From Atribacterota bacterium (lineage in GTDB: Bacteria; Atribacterota; Phoenicimicrobiia; Phoenicimicrobiales; Phoenicimicrobiaceae), in assembly GCA_030666935.1 (NCBI GenBank), contig DAOUWX010000029.1:1-13138 (forward strand): DNA of 13,138 nucleotides, written 5' to 3'. Under the pieces are notes generated by a model. That model had not been told where the DNA came from. It searched no databases and saw only the letters and a program-made list of their open reading frames with translations. Shown here piece after piece: positions 6,975 to 13,138 of this stretch; within the stretch, counting starts at the first letter, position 1; the number at the start of each line of letters is the position of its first letter. The position numbers were made by a program, and so were the translations under genes.

Positions 6975-7868
6975 TCATCTTCTGTATTTACTCTGAACAA
7001 GATTATTAACCTCTTTCATTGTCCTTTGGAAAGGACCTTCTGCTTCCATCTTTAAGCTGGTTACAGCAGCTGCCCAGGTAGTTGCTTCTTGAGGAGAAGC
7101 ATTTAATCGTTTGGCAGTATAAGAGGCAATGCAGGTATCTCCCCGACCGCTTCTTCCTATGATTTCTTTAGGCAAGAATTTTTCTTCGTAAAAATTGCCA
7201 TCGGCATAAACCAAAAGGCCATCGCGGTGAGTTATTACTACTTCTTGAGGGCCTAAGTCGTGTATTTTTTGGGCAGCTTTACGAAGGTCAGATTCACCGA
7301 GCAACATTTCTGCTTCTACCGCGTCAGTTTTTAATATATCCAAGCGAGCAAGTACGGAATCTTTTTCCGGCCATTCCTTTGGAACCAATTTACCATTTTC
7401 GTTTACTCGGATAAAGCTTTGTACATCAGCCGCCAGGATACTTTCTTTTTTTGCTAATTCTTCAATAACTTCCAAACTGACTTCGCCTCGCATAGAAGCA
7501 CCTACAACAATCGCCCTAGCTTGAATGCTTTCTACTTCAGTTAGTGTGAAAGGACCTGCTGAGCTGGTTACATATATGACCCGTTCATCAACATTGGAAG
7601 TGGGATATTCCAGACGCAGACAAGTAGACTGAGGAGAGATATGTGCAAATACATCAATACCTAAACCCTTAAGTTTTTCTACTACATGAAAATCTTCTTT
7701 TGCTAGACTGGTAATTGCTGCTACTTTTAATCCCATTCTCGCAGCAACATTGGCACCGTAATTAAAAGCTCCTCCATCAACAATTCTGGTGCCCGAAGCT
7801 GATACAACTGTATCTTTAGTGTAATGTCCGATAAAGGCAATATCATAGAATTTAGCAGTACTTTCCAT
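6975..7868 (-). CDS. PfkB-family carbohydrate kinase with an altered catalytic motif
   Basis: A 297-residue ribokinase-fold kinase. The N-terminal PfkB signature is present as DGGAFNYGANVAARMG (31-46). The C-terminal signature, normally DTxGAGD, reads GRSGRGDTCIASY (238-250): the catalytic Asp is kept (Asp244), but the leading Asp-Thr is Arg-Ser and the anion-hole Ala is Arg. The middle segment ADVQSFIRVNENGKLVPKEW (147-166) resembles a matching segment in the second kinase at 8556-9398, so the two are probably of one subfamily related to inositol and nucleoside kinases. The start is supported by GGAG on the minus strand (complement of 7877-7880). The gene converges on the HAD gene with only seven bases between stops and no terminator, and it diverges from the MerR gene. 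The substrate is unknown; a sugar or polyol alcohol is expected. Confidence 0.85.
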   Translation of the reverse strand: MESTAKFYDIAFIGHYTKDTVVSASGTRIVDGGAFNYGANVAARMGLKVAAITSLAKEDFHVVEKLKGLGIDVFAHISPQSTCLRLEYPTSNVDERVIYVTSSAGPFTLTEVESIQARAIVVGASMRGEVSLEVIEELAKKESILAADVQSFIRVNENGKLVPKEWPEKDSVLARLDILKTDAVEAEMLLGESDLRKAAQKIHDLGPQEVVITHRDGLLVYADGNFYEEKFLPKEIIGRSGRGDTCIASYTAKRLNASPQEATTWAAAVTSLKMEAEGPFQRTMKEVNNLVQSKYRR

Positions 7869-7926
7869 TTAATCATCTCCAATATAAAGCTAATTAATCT
7901 AATAATTTTATTTTCTTTGTCCAGTT

Positions 7927-7956
7927 ATTATAGCAAAGAGTAAAGCGGAAAAGCAA
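7927..7956 (-). promoter_or_regulatory. Promoter of the minus-strand PfkB kinase
   Basis: On the minus strand TATAAT is the complement of 7927-7932, and TTGCTT (complement of 7951-7956) lies 18 bp upstream. Three of six -35 bases match. The predicted start is about 50 bases before the ATG at 7868. It is back-to-back with the MerR promoter. Confidence 0.55.
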
Positions 7957-7978
7957 TCTCTTAAATGTTATGTTAAAT

Positions 7979-8009
7979 TTGACCTATACGTACAAGTATG
8001 ATATATAAT
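7979..8009 (+). promoter_or_regulatory. MerR-type promoter: 19-bp spacer with dyad
   Basis: TTGACC (7979-7984) and TATAAT (8004-8009) are separated by 19 bp, longer than the normal 17. Inside the spacer ATAC (7986-7989) and GTAT (7996-7999) form a dyad, with TACGTA (7987-7992) as a second overlapping palindrome. MerR-family regulators act on exactly such promoters, bending the long spacer to align -35 and -10. It lies directly upstream of a MerR gene, so autoregulation is likely. A 17-bp reading with TATATA (8002-8007) as the -10 is the alternative. Confidence 0.65.
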
Positions 8010-8062
8010 AGATAGGTGTTTTCATTTAGGATTTATTAAATATCTCAAAGGGGAAAATTTTT

Positions 8063-8479
8063 ATGGAGAATAAAAACGAAAAAGTGGAAAAATTTATCCG
8101 GATAGGAGAATTAGCAAAAAAAACGAGGGTTACTCCCCGAACGATTAAACATTATGAGGATAAGGGGCTTCTGAAACCTTTTAAAAAAACTCAAGGCGGT
8201 TTCAGATTGTATCAAAATGATAAAGTGAAATTAGTTGAAAGAATTAGACAATTAAAAAAAGCTGGTTTTTCCTTAAGAGAAGTGAAAGAGATGGAAGAAA
8301 TAAATGGGATTGTGGAGGAAAATATTTTTGAAAAAGTAGATGATAACGAATTAAATAAGATGATTAAATTTTTACAGTCTCAATTAATAAAAACAGAAGA
8401 GAGATTAAACGAGACAATTAAAGTGAAGAAAGGATTAGAAAAGATAATAGAATTTTTAAAGAAACAAAAAAGAACATAG
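8063..8479 (+). CDS. MerR-family transcriptional regulator
   Basis: A 138-residue DNA-binding protein. The winged-helix part is typical: FIRIGELAKKTRVTPRTIKH (11-30) is the helix-turn-helix, followed by YEDKGLLKP (31-39), GGFRLY (45-50) in the wing, and RIRQLKKAGFSLREVKEM (60-77). Residues about 95-135 are charged and heptad-like, as expected of the dimerising coiled coil. There is no cysteine in the protein, so it is not a metal- or redox-sensing MerR of the MerR/SoxR/CueR kind. There is also no large C-terminal drug-binding domain. AAAGGGG (8047-8053) is the Shine-Dalgarno for ATG 8063. It is the first gene of a likely unit with the kinase at 8556 and the inositol-phosphate enzyme at 9506. 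The signal it senses is unknown; osmotic or inositol status is a context guess. Confidence 0.9.
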   Translation: MENKNEKVEKFIRIGELAKKTRVTPRTIKHYEDKGLLKPFKKTQGGFRLYQNDKVKLVERIRQLKKAGFSLREVKEMEEINGIVEENIFEKVDDNELNKMIKFLQSQLIKTEERLNETIKVKKGLEKIIEFLKKQKRT

Positions 8480-8555
8480 AAGAGTAAGAGGTAATAAATT
8501 CGAAAAGGAAGGGGAAAAACTGGAAAAATAATTAGCTAAATAGGGGGGATGAATA

Positions 8556-9398
8556 ATGAAGTCTCCAGAATTTATTTCTATTGGTCATGTAACTTATGAC
8601 ATTTATCCCGGAGAAAGATTAATTGGTGGTTCAGCGGTCTATTCTTCTCTTACCGCTTGTAAACTTGGTCTATCTACTGGAATAATTACCAGTAGAGGAT
8701 CAGACTTTTCTTGTGATGGTTTATTGAAGGGAATTAATATTACCGGTTCTTTATCTCCTCATACTACTACTTTTTGCAATTCCTATTATCAAGGAAAAAG
8801 AAAACAGACTATTAATGAGATAGCAAATAGTATAAAAAAAGCACAAATTCCCCCAGGGTGGCATAAGGCGAAAATTGTGCATATTTGTCCGGTAGCTGAT
8901 GAAGTTGACCAGGAAATATTCACCCTTTTTAAAGATAGTTTAGTTTGTTTAACTCCGCAGGGTTTAATGAGAAGATGGGATGAGAAAGGTCGGGTTTATC
9001 CTAAGAAATGGATACCTATTTTTAAACTTTCCTCCCAGGTAGATGTATTGATATTTAGTGAAGAAGATATTGCAACTTTTCCCGAAGTGTTGGAAGAATA
9101 TAAGTCTTTAATAAATATAGTAATTCTTACCCGAGGAGCAGAAGGATCGATTTTATATTGGAGAGGTAAAGAATTTATCTTTTCAGCTTTTAAAACTGAA
9201 GAAAAAGACCCGACCGGGGCAGGAGATGTTTTTGCAGCTGCCTTTTTAATAAAATACTATCAAACAGATGATCCTATAGAATCATCGCGGTTTGCTAATT
9301 GTGTTGCTTCTTTTGCAGTAGAGGAAAAAGGGACAGCTGGGATATCTGATTTTGACAGAATTATTAGAAGAGCTTCTTTGATGGGAATTAATCTTTAA
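8556..9398 (+). CDS. PfkB-family kinase, candidate myo-inositol kinase
   Basis: A 280-residue ribokinase-fold kinase. The N-terminal part SIGHVTYDIYPGERLIGGSA (8-27), with AVYSSLTACKLG following, is the sugar-binding PfkB signature. DPTGAGDVF (218-226) is the intact anion-hole and catalytic motif with Asp224 as base. The short form with LTPQGLMRRWDEKGRVYPKK (132-151) resembles the family that includes plant and Thermococcus myo-inositol 3-kinases. Phosphorylation at the D-3 position of myo-inositol gives L-myo-inositol 1-phosphate, exactly the substrate of the next gene's first domain, so an inositol-salvage role is attractive but inferred. AGGGGGG (8542-8548) is a strong Shine-Dalgarno for ATG 8556. 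An overlapping ATG at 8549 is out of frame. I see no promoter in the 76 bases after the MerR gene, suggesting cotranscription. Confidence 0.83.
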   Translation: MKSPEFISIGHVTYDIYPGERLIGGSAVYSSLTACKLGLSTGIITSRGSDFSCDGLLKGINITGSLSPHTTTFCNSYYQGKRKQTINEIANSIKKAQIPPGWHKAKIVHICPVADEVDQEIFTLFKDSLVCLTPQGLMRRWDEKGRVYPKKWIPIFKLSSQVDVLIFSEEDIATFPEVLEEYKSLINIVILTRGAEGSILYWRGKEFIFSAFKTEEKDPTGAGDVFAAAFLIKYYQTDDPIESSRFANCVASFAVEEKGTAGISDFDRIIRRASLMGINL

Positions 9399-9427
9399 GT
9401 GAAAAAAAGGGAGAAAAAAAAGTAAAA

Positions 9428-9459
9428 TTGTACTACGAGTATTAAGAATTAAATTTAAT
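9428..9459 (+). promoter_or_regulatory. Possible long-spacer promoter before the DIP-synthesis gene
   Basis: TTGTAC (9428-9433) and TTTAAT (9454-9459) are 20 bp apart, and TACT (9431-9434) and AGTA (9438-9441) form a small dyad across ACG. The shape recalls the MerR promoter at 7979-8009 but the half-site spacing differs. It may only be chance in AT-rich DNA. Confidence 0.22.
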
Positions 9460-9505
9460 AGGCAATACTATTTTAGCATCCTTATAAAAAAAGAGATGAT
9501 TAGAA

Positions 9506-10828
9506 ATGAAATGTCTGATAATTGCTGCAGGAGAAGGAAGTAGATTGTCCCATAAGGGCGACTCCAAACCTCTCGTTCCCCTTTTAGAATTACCCCTTAT
9601 TGAACGAGTTATATTAAATGCAAATAGAACGGGAATTAGCGATTTCTTCATAGTAACTGGCTATAACGGAGAAAAATTGCGAAAACACTTAAATCAATTT
9701 AGCCAGGATAAAAATTTAAAAATATCCTATTTTCAAAATAACCAATGGAAAAAAGAAAATGGACTCTCCGTTCTTGCGGCAAAAGAGAAAATAAATGAAA
9801 ATTTTATCCTATTGATGAGTGACCACATCTTTGACAAATCTATACTAGAAGATTTAATGCAGGAGAAGGTTGTTTATGGAGAAATTATACTGGCAGTAGA
9901 TTATAAACTTAAGAATAAAACTGTTGATGTTGATGATGTTACCAAAGTTTTAGTTGATGATAAAGGAAGAATTGTAAATATTGGAAAGAATATTAAAAAA
10001 TATAATGCTTATGATACCGGAATATTTCTTTGTTCACCGGCAATATTTGAGGCTTTAGAAGAAAGCTCAGACAATGGTGATACCAGTTTTTCAGCAGGAA
10101 TAAAAATAATTGCCAAACAGAGAAAGGCAAGAGTATTTGACATCAAAGGGAAATATTGGATTGATGTAGATGATGAAAACGCATTTAAGAAGGCAGAAAA
10201 TATTCTTTTAGCTAATTTAAAAAAAGTGTCTGATGGTCCCGTATCCAGATATCTAAACCGTCCAATCTCCATTAGAATTTCAAAATATCTCTTGAAAACA
10301 AATATTACTCCGAACCAGATCTCTTTATTTTCTTTCATTTTTTCTATAGTGGGCGCACTTTTTTTCTTTTTTGGGGGATATGTTAATTTGTTAATCGGCG
10401 GAATATTAGCACAAATGGCCTCTATTATTGATGGTTGTGATGGAGAGATTGCCCGCTTAAAGTTTCAAACATCCGAGTTTGGAGGGTGGTATGATGCGGT
10501 CTTAGACCGTTATGCAGATGCATTTCTTCTTTTTGGTTTAACTTATTATGTATATTTTTTAGGAGAAAATTTATTATGTCTATTTATAGGATTTTTGGCT
10601 ATCATCGGTGCTTTTATGAATAGCTATACTGCTGATAAATACGATGGATTGATGAAAAAAAATCTTACTCCCGGAAAACATTACTTTAGAATAGGCCGTG
10701 ATGTTCGAATAGGTATTATATTTATAGGGATCTTAATAAATCAACCATCTTTAATTTTGTTTATTATTGCTTTTTTGATGAATGCAGAGAATATAAGAAG
10801 AATACTAATTTTTTATAAAAGTAAGTAA
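9506..10828 (+). CDS. Bifunctional inositol-1-phosphate cytidylyltransferase / di-myo-inositol-1,3'-phosphate-1'-phosphate synthase
   Basis: A 440-residue fusion. Residues 1-235 are a nucleotidyltransferase: LIIAAGEGSRL (4-14) binds nucleotide, SKPLVPL (20-26) follows, and MSDHIFD (104-110) is the metal site. Residues about 245-440 are a membrane CDP-alcohol phosphatidyltransferase with a complete active-site motif: Asp309, Asp312-Gly313, Ala316-Arg317, Gly326, Asp330 and Asp334. Several hydrophobic spans surround it (272-307, 338-375, 402-425). This domain order and length match the IPCT/DIPPS fusion known from hyperthermophiles: CTP plus L-myo-inositol 1-phosphate gives CDP-inositol, then transfer to a second inositol phosphate gives phosphorylated di-myo-inositol phosphate, a compatible solute precursor. 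A phosphocholine or other alcohol-phosphate transferase fusion is the main alternative. The start is set by homology to the GxG loop; the Shine-Dalgarno is weak (AGAGATGAT). Confidence 0.82.
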   Translation: MKCLIIAAGEGSRLSHKGDSKPLVPLLELPLIERVILNANRTGISDFFIVTGYNGEKLRKHLNQFSQDKNLKISYFQNNQWKKENGLSVLAAKEKINENFILLMSDHIFDKSILEDLMQEKVVYGEIILAVDYKLKNKTVDVDDVTKVLVDDKGRIVNIGKNIKKYNAYDTGIFLCSPAIFEALEESSDNGDTSFSAGIKIIAKQRKARVFDIKGKYWIDVDDENAFKKAENILLANLKKVSDGPVSRYLNRPISIRISKYLLKTNITPNQISLFSFIFSIVGALFFFFGGYVNLLIGGILAQMASIIDGCDGEIARLKFQTSEFGGWYDAVLDRYADAFLLFGLTYYVYFLGENLLCLFIGFLAIIGAFMNSYTADKYDGLMKKNLTPGKHYFRIGRDVRIGIIFIGILINQPSLILFIIAFLMNAENIRRILIFYKSK

Positions 10829-11021
10829 AATTTCTTATTCCCCATATAAATAAACTAAAACTACTAGCAATAACCACAAATTAAAGAAAATCTCTCCTTT
10901 CTCCAAGCACCATTATTAAAAAGATAGATCATTATTATTACAATTTAAATTATTTCCTCTTAAATGAAGCTAATATATTTAAAAATTATGCCCCCTCTTA
11001 AAAATTCCCAATTGTTTTATG

Positions 11022-11050
11022 ATGGCAATTAAAAATAAATTTAGTATAAT
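11022..11050 (+). promoter_or_regulatory. Promoter of the GH130 gene
   Basis: ATGGCA (11022-11027, four of six -35 matches) and TATAAT (11045-11050) are separated by 17 bp. Transcription would begin near 11057, about 50 bases before the ATG at 11106. The rest of the gap from 10829 is AT-rich and I see no gene or clear terminator in it. Confidence 0.55.
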
Positions 11051-11105
11051 GGGAGTAGAAAGATGTAAATGGTAAAAACTAATAAGAATAATAAGAAGAG
11101 GTTTA

Positions 11106-12173
11106 ATGAATTATATAATTAATCGTAATAAAAAATTATTTTATTATTTTGGAATAGTTATTATTTTTTTAGTAATTTCGATATATCAATCAGGATTTTA
11201 TCCTGATATGGTAATTGAAGTTTCCGCTCAGTCAAATACTAATGAGATTTGTGACGACTCCAATTCGGAAGAAGATTCCCCATGGATGATCGGGCCCTGG
11301 GTAAAATATCCTCAAAATCCTATATTAACTGCCGGAGATTATGAATGGGAATCTAAAAATGTTCTAAATCCGACTGCTTTAGTTAAAGATGGTAAAGTTT
11401 ATTTATTTTACCGAGCTCAAAATAATAAGAGGATTTCTTGTATTGGCTTAGCCATTAGCGAAGATGGCTATAACTTTGAAAAACAGAGCGAGCCCGTTTT
11501 GGTTCCTACTGAAAAATACGAGTTTGCTGGGGCAGAAGATCCGAGAATTGTAGAAATTGACGGAATATATTATATGACTTATACAGGATGGATTTACCAT
11601 ACAAATTACTTGTGTTTAGCTGTATCAAAAGATTTTATCTATTGGGAAAAAAAAGGAAAAATATTACCTGATTGGCCAATGGCAAGTAAATCAGGAGCGA
11701 TTGTTCCTAAAAAAATTAACGGTAAATACTATATGTATTTTGGAGATTCAGATATATTTATCGCTACTTCAGAAAATTTGATCGACTGGGAACCTGAAAT
11801 AAAACCGGTGCTTAATAGAAGATTTAGGAAAAAAGATAATGGAGAAAGGTATTTTGATTCTTTATTAGTAGAACCAGGGCCAACCCCTATTATCACCGAA
11901 CAGGGAATATTATTAATCTACAATGGTGCAAATTTCTCTAAAGAGTATGCGACCGGAGAGGTACTTTTTTCCTTGGAAGATCCAAGAGTAGTCTTAAGGA
12001 GAACAGATATGCCAATTCTTGAGGTAGATAATATATTGGAAGAAAAAGGGGAAGTAAATAATGTAGTTTTTTCCGAGGGTTTAGTGCGGTTTAAAGGTAA
12101 GTGGTTTCTATATTTTGGCATGGGTGATTCCAGAATTGGTGTTGCAGTGGCTGATTTAAAGCTTGTTCAGTAG
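11106..12173 (+). CDS. Exported or membrane-anchored GH130-family glycosidase
   Basis: A 355-residue protein with the five-bladed propeller repeats of glycoside hydrolase family 130, which acts on beta-mannosides. The N-terminus has Lys9-Lys10 and a hydrophobic stretch (about 11-28), then VSA-QS near 39-43, so it is exported and possibly cleaved after Ala41, or anchored. Visible family marks are NPTALVKDGKVYLFYRAQ (88-105, Arg103), GAEDPRI (142-148, with the conserved Asp145 and Arg147), SKSGAIVPKKINGKYYMYFG (194-213), LLVEPGPTP (253-261) and VFSEGLV (321-327). Phosphorylases of this family are usually cytoplasmic and read KDAALFPEK where this one has KSGAIVPKK. Together with the export signal this favours a hydrolase or exo-mannosidase over a phosphorylase. 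The Shine-Dalgarno is AGAAGAGG (11094-11101). It lies upstream of a LacI regulator, fitting a carbohydrate locus. The substrate is not determinable here. Confidence 0.8.
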   Translation: MNYIINRNKKLFYYFGIVIIFLVISIYQSGFYPDMVIEVSAQSNTNEICDDSNSEEDSPWMIGPWVKYPQNPILTAGDYEWESKNVLNPTALVKDGKVYLFYRAQNNKRISCIGLAISEDGYNFEKQSEPVLVPTEKYEFAGAEDPRIVEIDGIYYMTYTGWIYHTNYLCLAVSKDFIYWEKKGKILPDWPMASKSGAIVPKKINGKYYMYFGDSDIFIATSENLIDWEPEIKPVLNRRFRKKDNGERYFDSLLVEPGPTPIITEQGILLIYNGANFSKEYATGEVLFSLEDPRVVLRRTDMPILEVDNILEEKGEVNNVVFSEGLVRFKGKWFLYFGMGDSRIGVAVADLKLVQ

Positions 12174-12218
12174 ATAGGAAAATATAATTTGCATTTTTTT
12201 ATTTTATGTAGTATTATT

Positions 12219-12270
12219 TATAATAGACTTAAACGTTAAAGCAATCCTTAAATTTTAAATACTTTATAAT
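12219..12270 (+). promoter_or_regulatory. Candidate promoter(s) of the LacI-family gene
   Basis: Two TATAAT hexamers occur, at 12219-12224 and 12265-12270. Neither has a good -35 at 17 bp. The first sits two bases before the upstream operator, so a repressor bound there would cover the start site. The second lies between the two operators. I cannot decide which is used. Confidence 0.45.
12227..12241. promoter_or_regulatory. LacI-family operator, upstream copy
   Basis: ACTTAAACGTTAAAG is an almost perfect palindrome around a central CG (12234-12235), the form bound by LacI-family repressors. An identical 15-mer occurs at 12296-12310. It sits at the predicted start site of the promoter at 12219. 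Confidence 0.75.
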
Positions 12271-12295
12271 TAAAAGTATATTTTTTTAATTAATT

Positions 12296-12310
12296 ACTTA
12301 AACGTTAAAG
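12296..12310. promoter_or_regulatory. LacI-family operator, downstream copy
   Basis: This is an identical copy of ACTTAAACGTTAAAG with the central CG at 12303-12304, 69 bp from the first. It overlaps the Shine-Dalgarno AAAGGAG (12307-12313) of the repressor gene, so binding would block transcription through it. Paired sites allow repressor-mediated looping. Confidence 0.75.
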
Positions 12311-12329
12311 GAGAAACCCCCCCTCGATG
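12307..12329 (+). promoter_or_regulatory. Ribosome binding site with a C7 tract before the lacI-type start
   Basis: AAAGGAG (12307-12313) is separated from ATG 12327 by 13 bases that include seven C in a row (12317-12323). That spacing is longer than the usual five to nine bases. No other in-frame start with a better site is seen, and the helix-turn-helix begins directly after this ATG, so the start is probably right. Confidence 0.6.
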
Positions 12330-13138
12330 AGTTCTAACATTAAAGATATTGCTAAAAAATTAGGAATTTCCGCCGCAGCAGTTTCCAAAGCTTTAAATAA
12401 TAGAAAAGATATAAGTGAAAAGCTTAAAAGAAAGGTTCGTAAAGCAGCAAAAGAATTAAACTATACCCCTAATTCAATTGCAAGAAGATTAGTAACCAAT
12501 AAAAGCAATACAATTGGTGTGTTTATATTTAGCAGACAGGAACATACTTTCAGCAAAGATTTAGGTTTACAGTTTTTGGGTGGAATCTTAGAAGAAGCCA
12601 ATAAGAACAATTATGACATCGTTCTTTTTTCAATTGATAGTGACCTTTTAAACGAAAAATCATATATAGAATTATGCAAGGAGCGAAGAGCTGAAGGAGC
12701 AATATTCACCGGCTTACGATTAGACGACCCCCATATCAAGAAAATTAAAAATTCTACTTTCCCTATTTCAATTATCGATACCTATATAGAAGGTGAAAAT
12801 GTTAATTTTGTTAGCACAGATAACAAAATAGGCGTTCGGTTAGCCTTAGATTATTTATGGAAACTCGGTCATCGTAAAATAGCTATGATTAATGGTCATA
12901 AACATGCTCAGGTTTCCTGGGATAGATTAAAGGCTTATCGAGATTATTTGAAAGAAAGAGAAGTTTATGATGAAAGATTGGTTTTTACAGGGGATTTTAC
13001 CGAAGAAAGTGGCTGTCAATGTGCAGAAAAGATAATGAGGTTAGAAAGGCTACCAACTGCGATTTTCATTGCCAGTGATTTGATGGCATTGGGGGCTATA
13101 AAAGCTTTTAAAGAAAGTGGTTTTAATTTGCCCAAGGA
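12327..13138 (+). CDS. LacI-family transcriptional repressor (3' end beyond window)
   Basis: The frame is open from ATG 12327 to the window edge, giving 270 residues of a protein expected to be about 330-340 long. Residues 3-60 are the LacI DNA-binding domain: NIKDIAKKLGISAAAVSKAL (4-23) is the helix-turn-helix and YTPNSIARRLVTNKS (46-60) is the hinge helix. The periplasmic-binding-protein-like sensor domain follows from TIGVF (62-66), with LGHRKIAMING (180-190) and LPTAIFIASDLMALGAIKAF (242-261) as typical core segments. Two copies of a palindromic CG-centred operator lie directly upstream, so it very likely represses itself. It may also control the sugar genes that follow outside the window or the GH130 gene before it, though I see no copy of the operator in front of GH130. 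The effector is presumably a sugar. Confidence 0.93.
   Translation, partial: MSSNIKDIAKKLGISAAAVSKALNNRKDISEKLKRKVRKAAKELNYTPNSIARRLVTNKSNTIGVFIFSRQEHTFSKDLGLQFLGGILEEANKNNYDIVLFSIDSDLLNEKSYIELCKERRAEGAIFTGLRLDDPHIKKIKNSTFPISIIDTYIEGENVNFVSTDNKIGVRLALDYLWKLGHRKIAMINGHKHAQVSWDRLKAYRDYLKEREVYDERLVFTGDFTEESGCQCAEKIMRLERLPTAIFIASDLMALGAIKAFKESGFNLPK

Noticed and set aside
7960..7978. LacI-like operator CTTAAATGTTATGTTAAA in the divergent kinase/MerR region
   Set aside because: It lacks the central CG and proper half-site spacing of the twin operators at 12227 and 12296.
8549..8560. ATG at 8549 as start of the second PfkB kinase
   Set aside because: It is out of frame with the kinase; ATG 8556 with AGGGGGG seven bases upstream is the proper start.
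10009..10338. Minus-strand frame inside the IPCT/DIPPS gene
   Set aside because: Shadow of a gene whose two domains are both well supported on the + strand.
1..13138. tRNA, rRNA, CRISPR array, transposase or phage genes
   Set aside because: None found; gaps are short and show no cloverleaf, regular spacer array or mobile-element protein.

Overview
The window is AT-rich, gene-dense bacterial DNA with strong Shine-Dalgarno sites (for example AAGGAGGT before position 499), heavy use of AGA and ATA codons, and simple intergenic repeats. The gene mix is a ferric/sugar-phosphate type ABC importer, a PPi-type phosphofructokinase, PfkB kinases, a fused di-myo-inositol-phosphate synthesis enzyme and an exported GH130 protein. 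This suggests an anaerobic fermenter of the Atribacterota (JS1/OP9) or Thermotogota type. DIP synthesis has been reported from Atribacteria, which makes that my first guess, but no marker gene in the window settles the taxonomy.

Layout. Positions 1-264 hold the 3' end of an unrecognised gene. From about 297 an extended -10 promoter and a roughly 185-nt leader, with two inverted repeats and an A8G8 homopolymer, precede a periplasmic binding protein (499-1503), a fused two-domain permease (1578-3269) and an ABC ATPase (3286-4371). After a short repeat-bearing gap come a PPi-type 6-phosphofructokinase (4469-5788), an imperfectly palindromic repeat element, and a HAD-family phosphatase (5924-6967). 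A PfkB kinase with an altered catalytic motif (6975-7868, minus strand) converges on the HAD gene. It diverges from a MerR regulator (8063-8479) whose own promoter has the stretched 19-bp spacer and dyad typical of MerR targets. The MerR gene leads into a second PfkB kinase (8556-9398) and a bifunctional inositol-1-phosphate cytidylyltransferase / CDP-inositol transferase (9506-10828). An exported GH130 glycosidase (11106-12173) follows. The window ends in a LacI-family repressor gene (12327 to the edge) with two near-identical operators in front of it.

How the genes may work together (inference). The importer resembles both Fe(III) and hexose-phosphate (AfuABC) systems. Its binding protein has Ser-His-Asp where ferric-binding proteins carry tyrosines, and it sits beside phosphofructokinase, so import of a phosphorylated sugar or polyol is a reasonable alternative to iron. 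The MerR-kinase-IPCT/DIPPS block reads as a regulated compatible-solute module: phosphorylate inositol, activate it as CDP-inositol, and condense it to phosphorylated di-myo-inositol phosphate. The last dephosphorylation has no assigned enzyme; the HAD protein is a nearby but unproven candidate. The GH130 and LacI genes look like the start of a separate carbohydrate-use locus.

I see no rRNA, tRNA, CRISPR array, transposase or phage gene. No gene-free stretch exceeds 300 bases. The longest (10829-11105) is plain AT-rich DNA with one promoter near its end.
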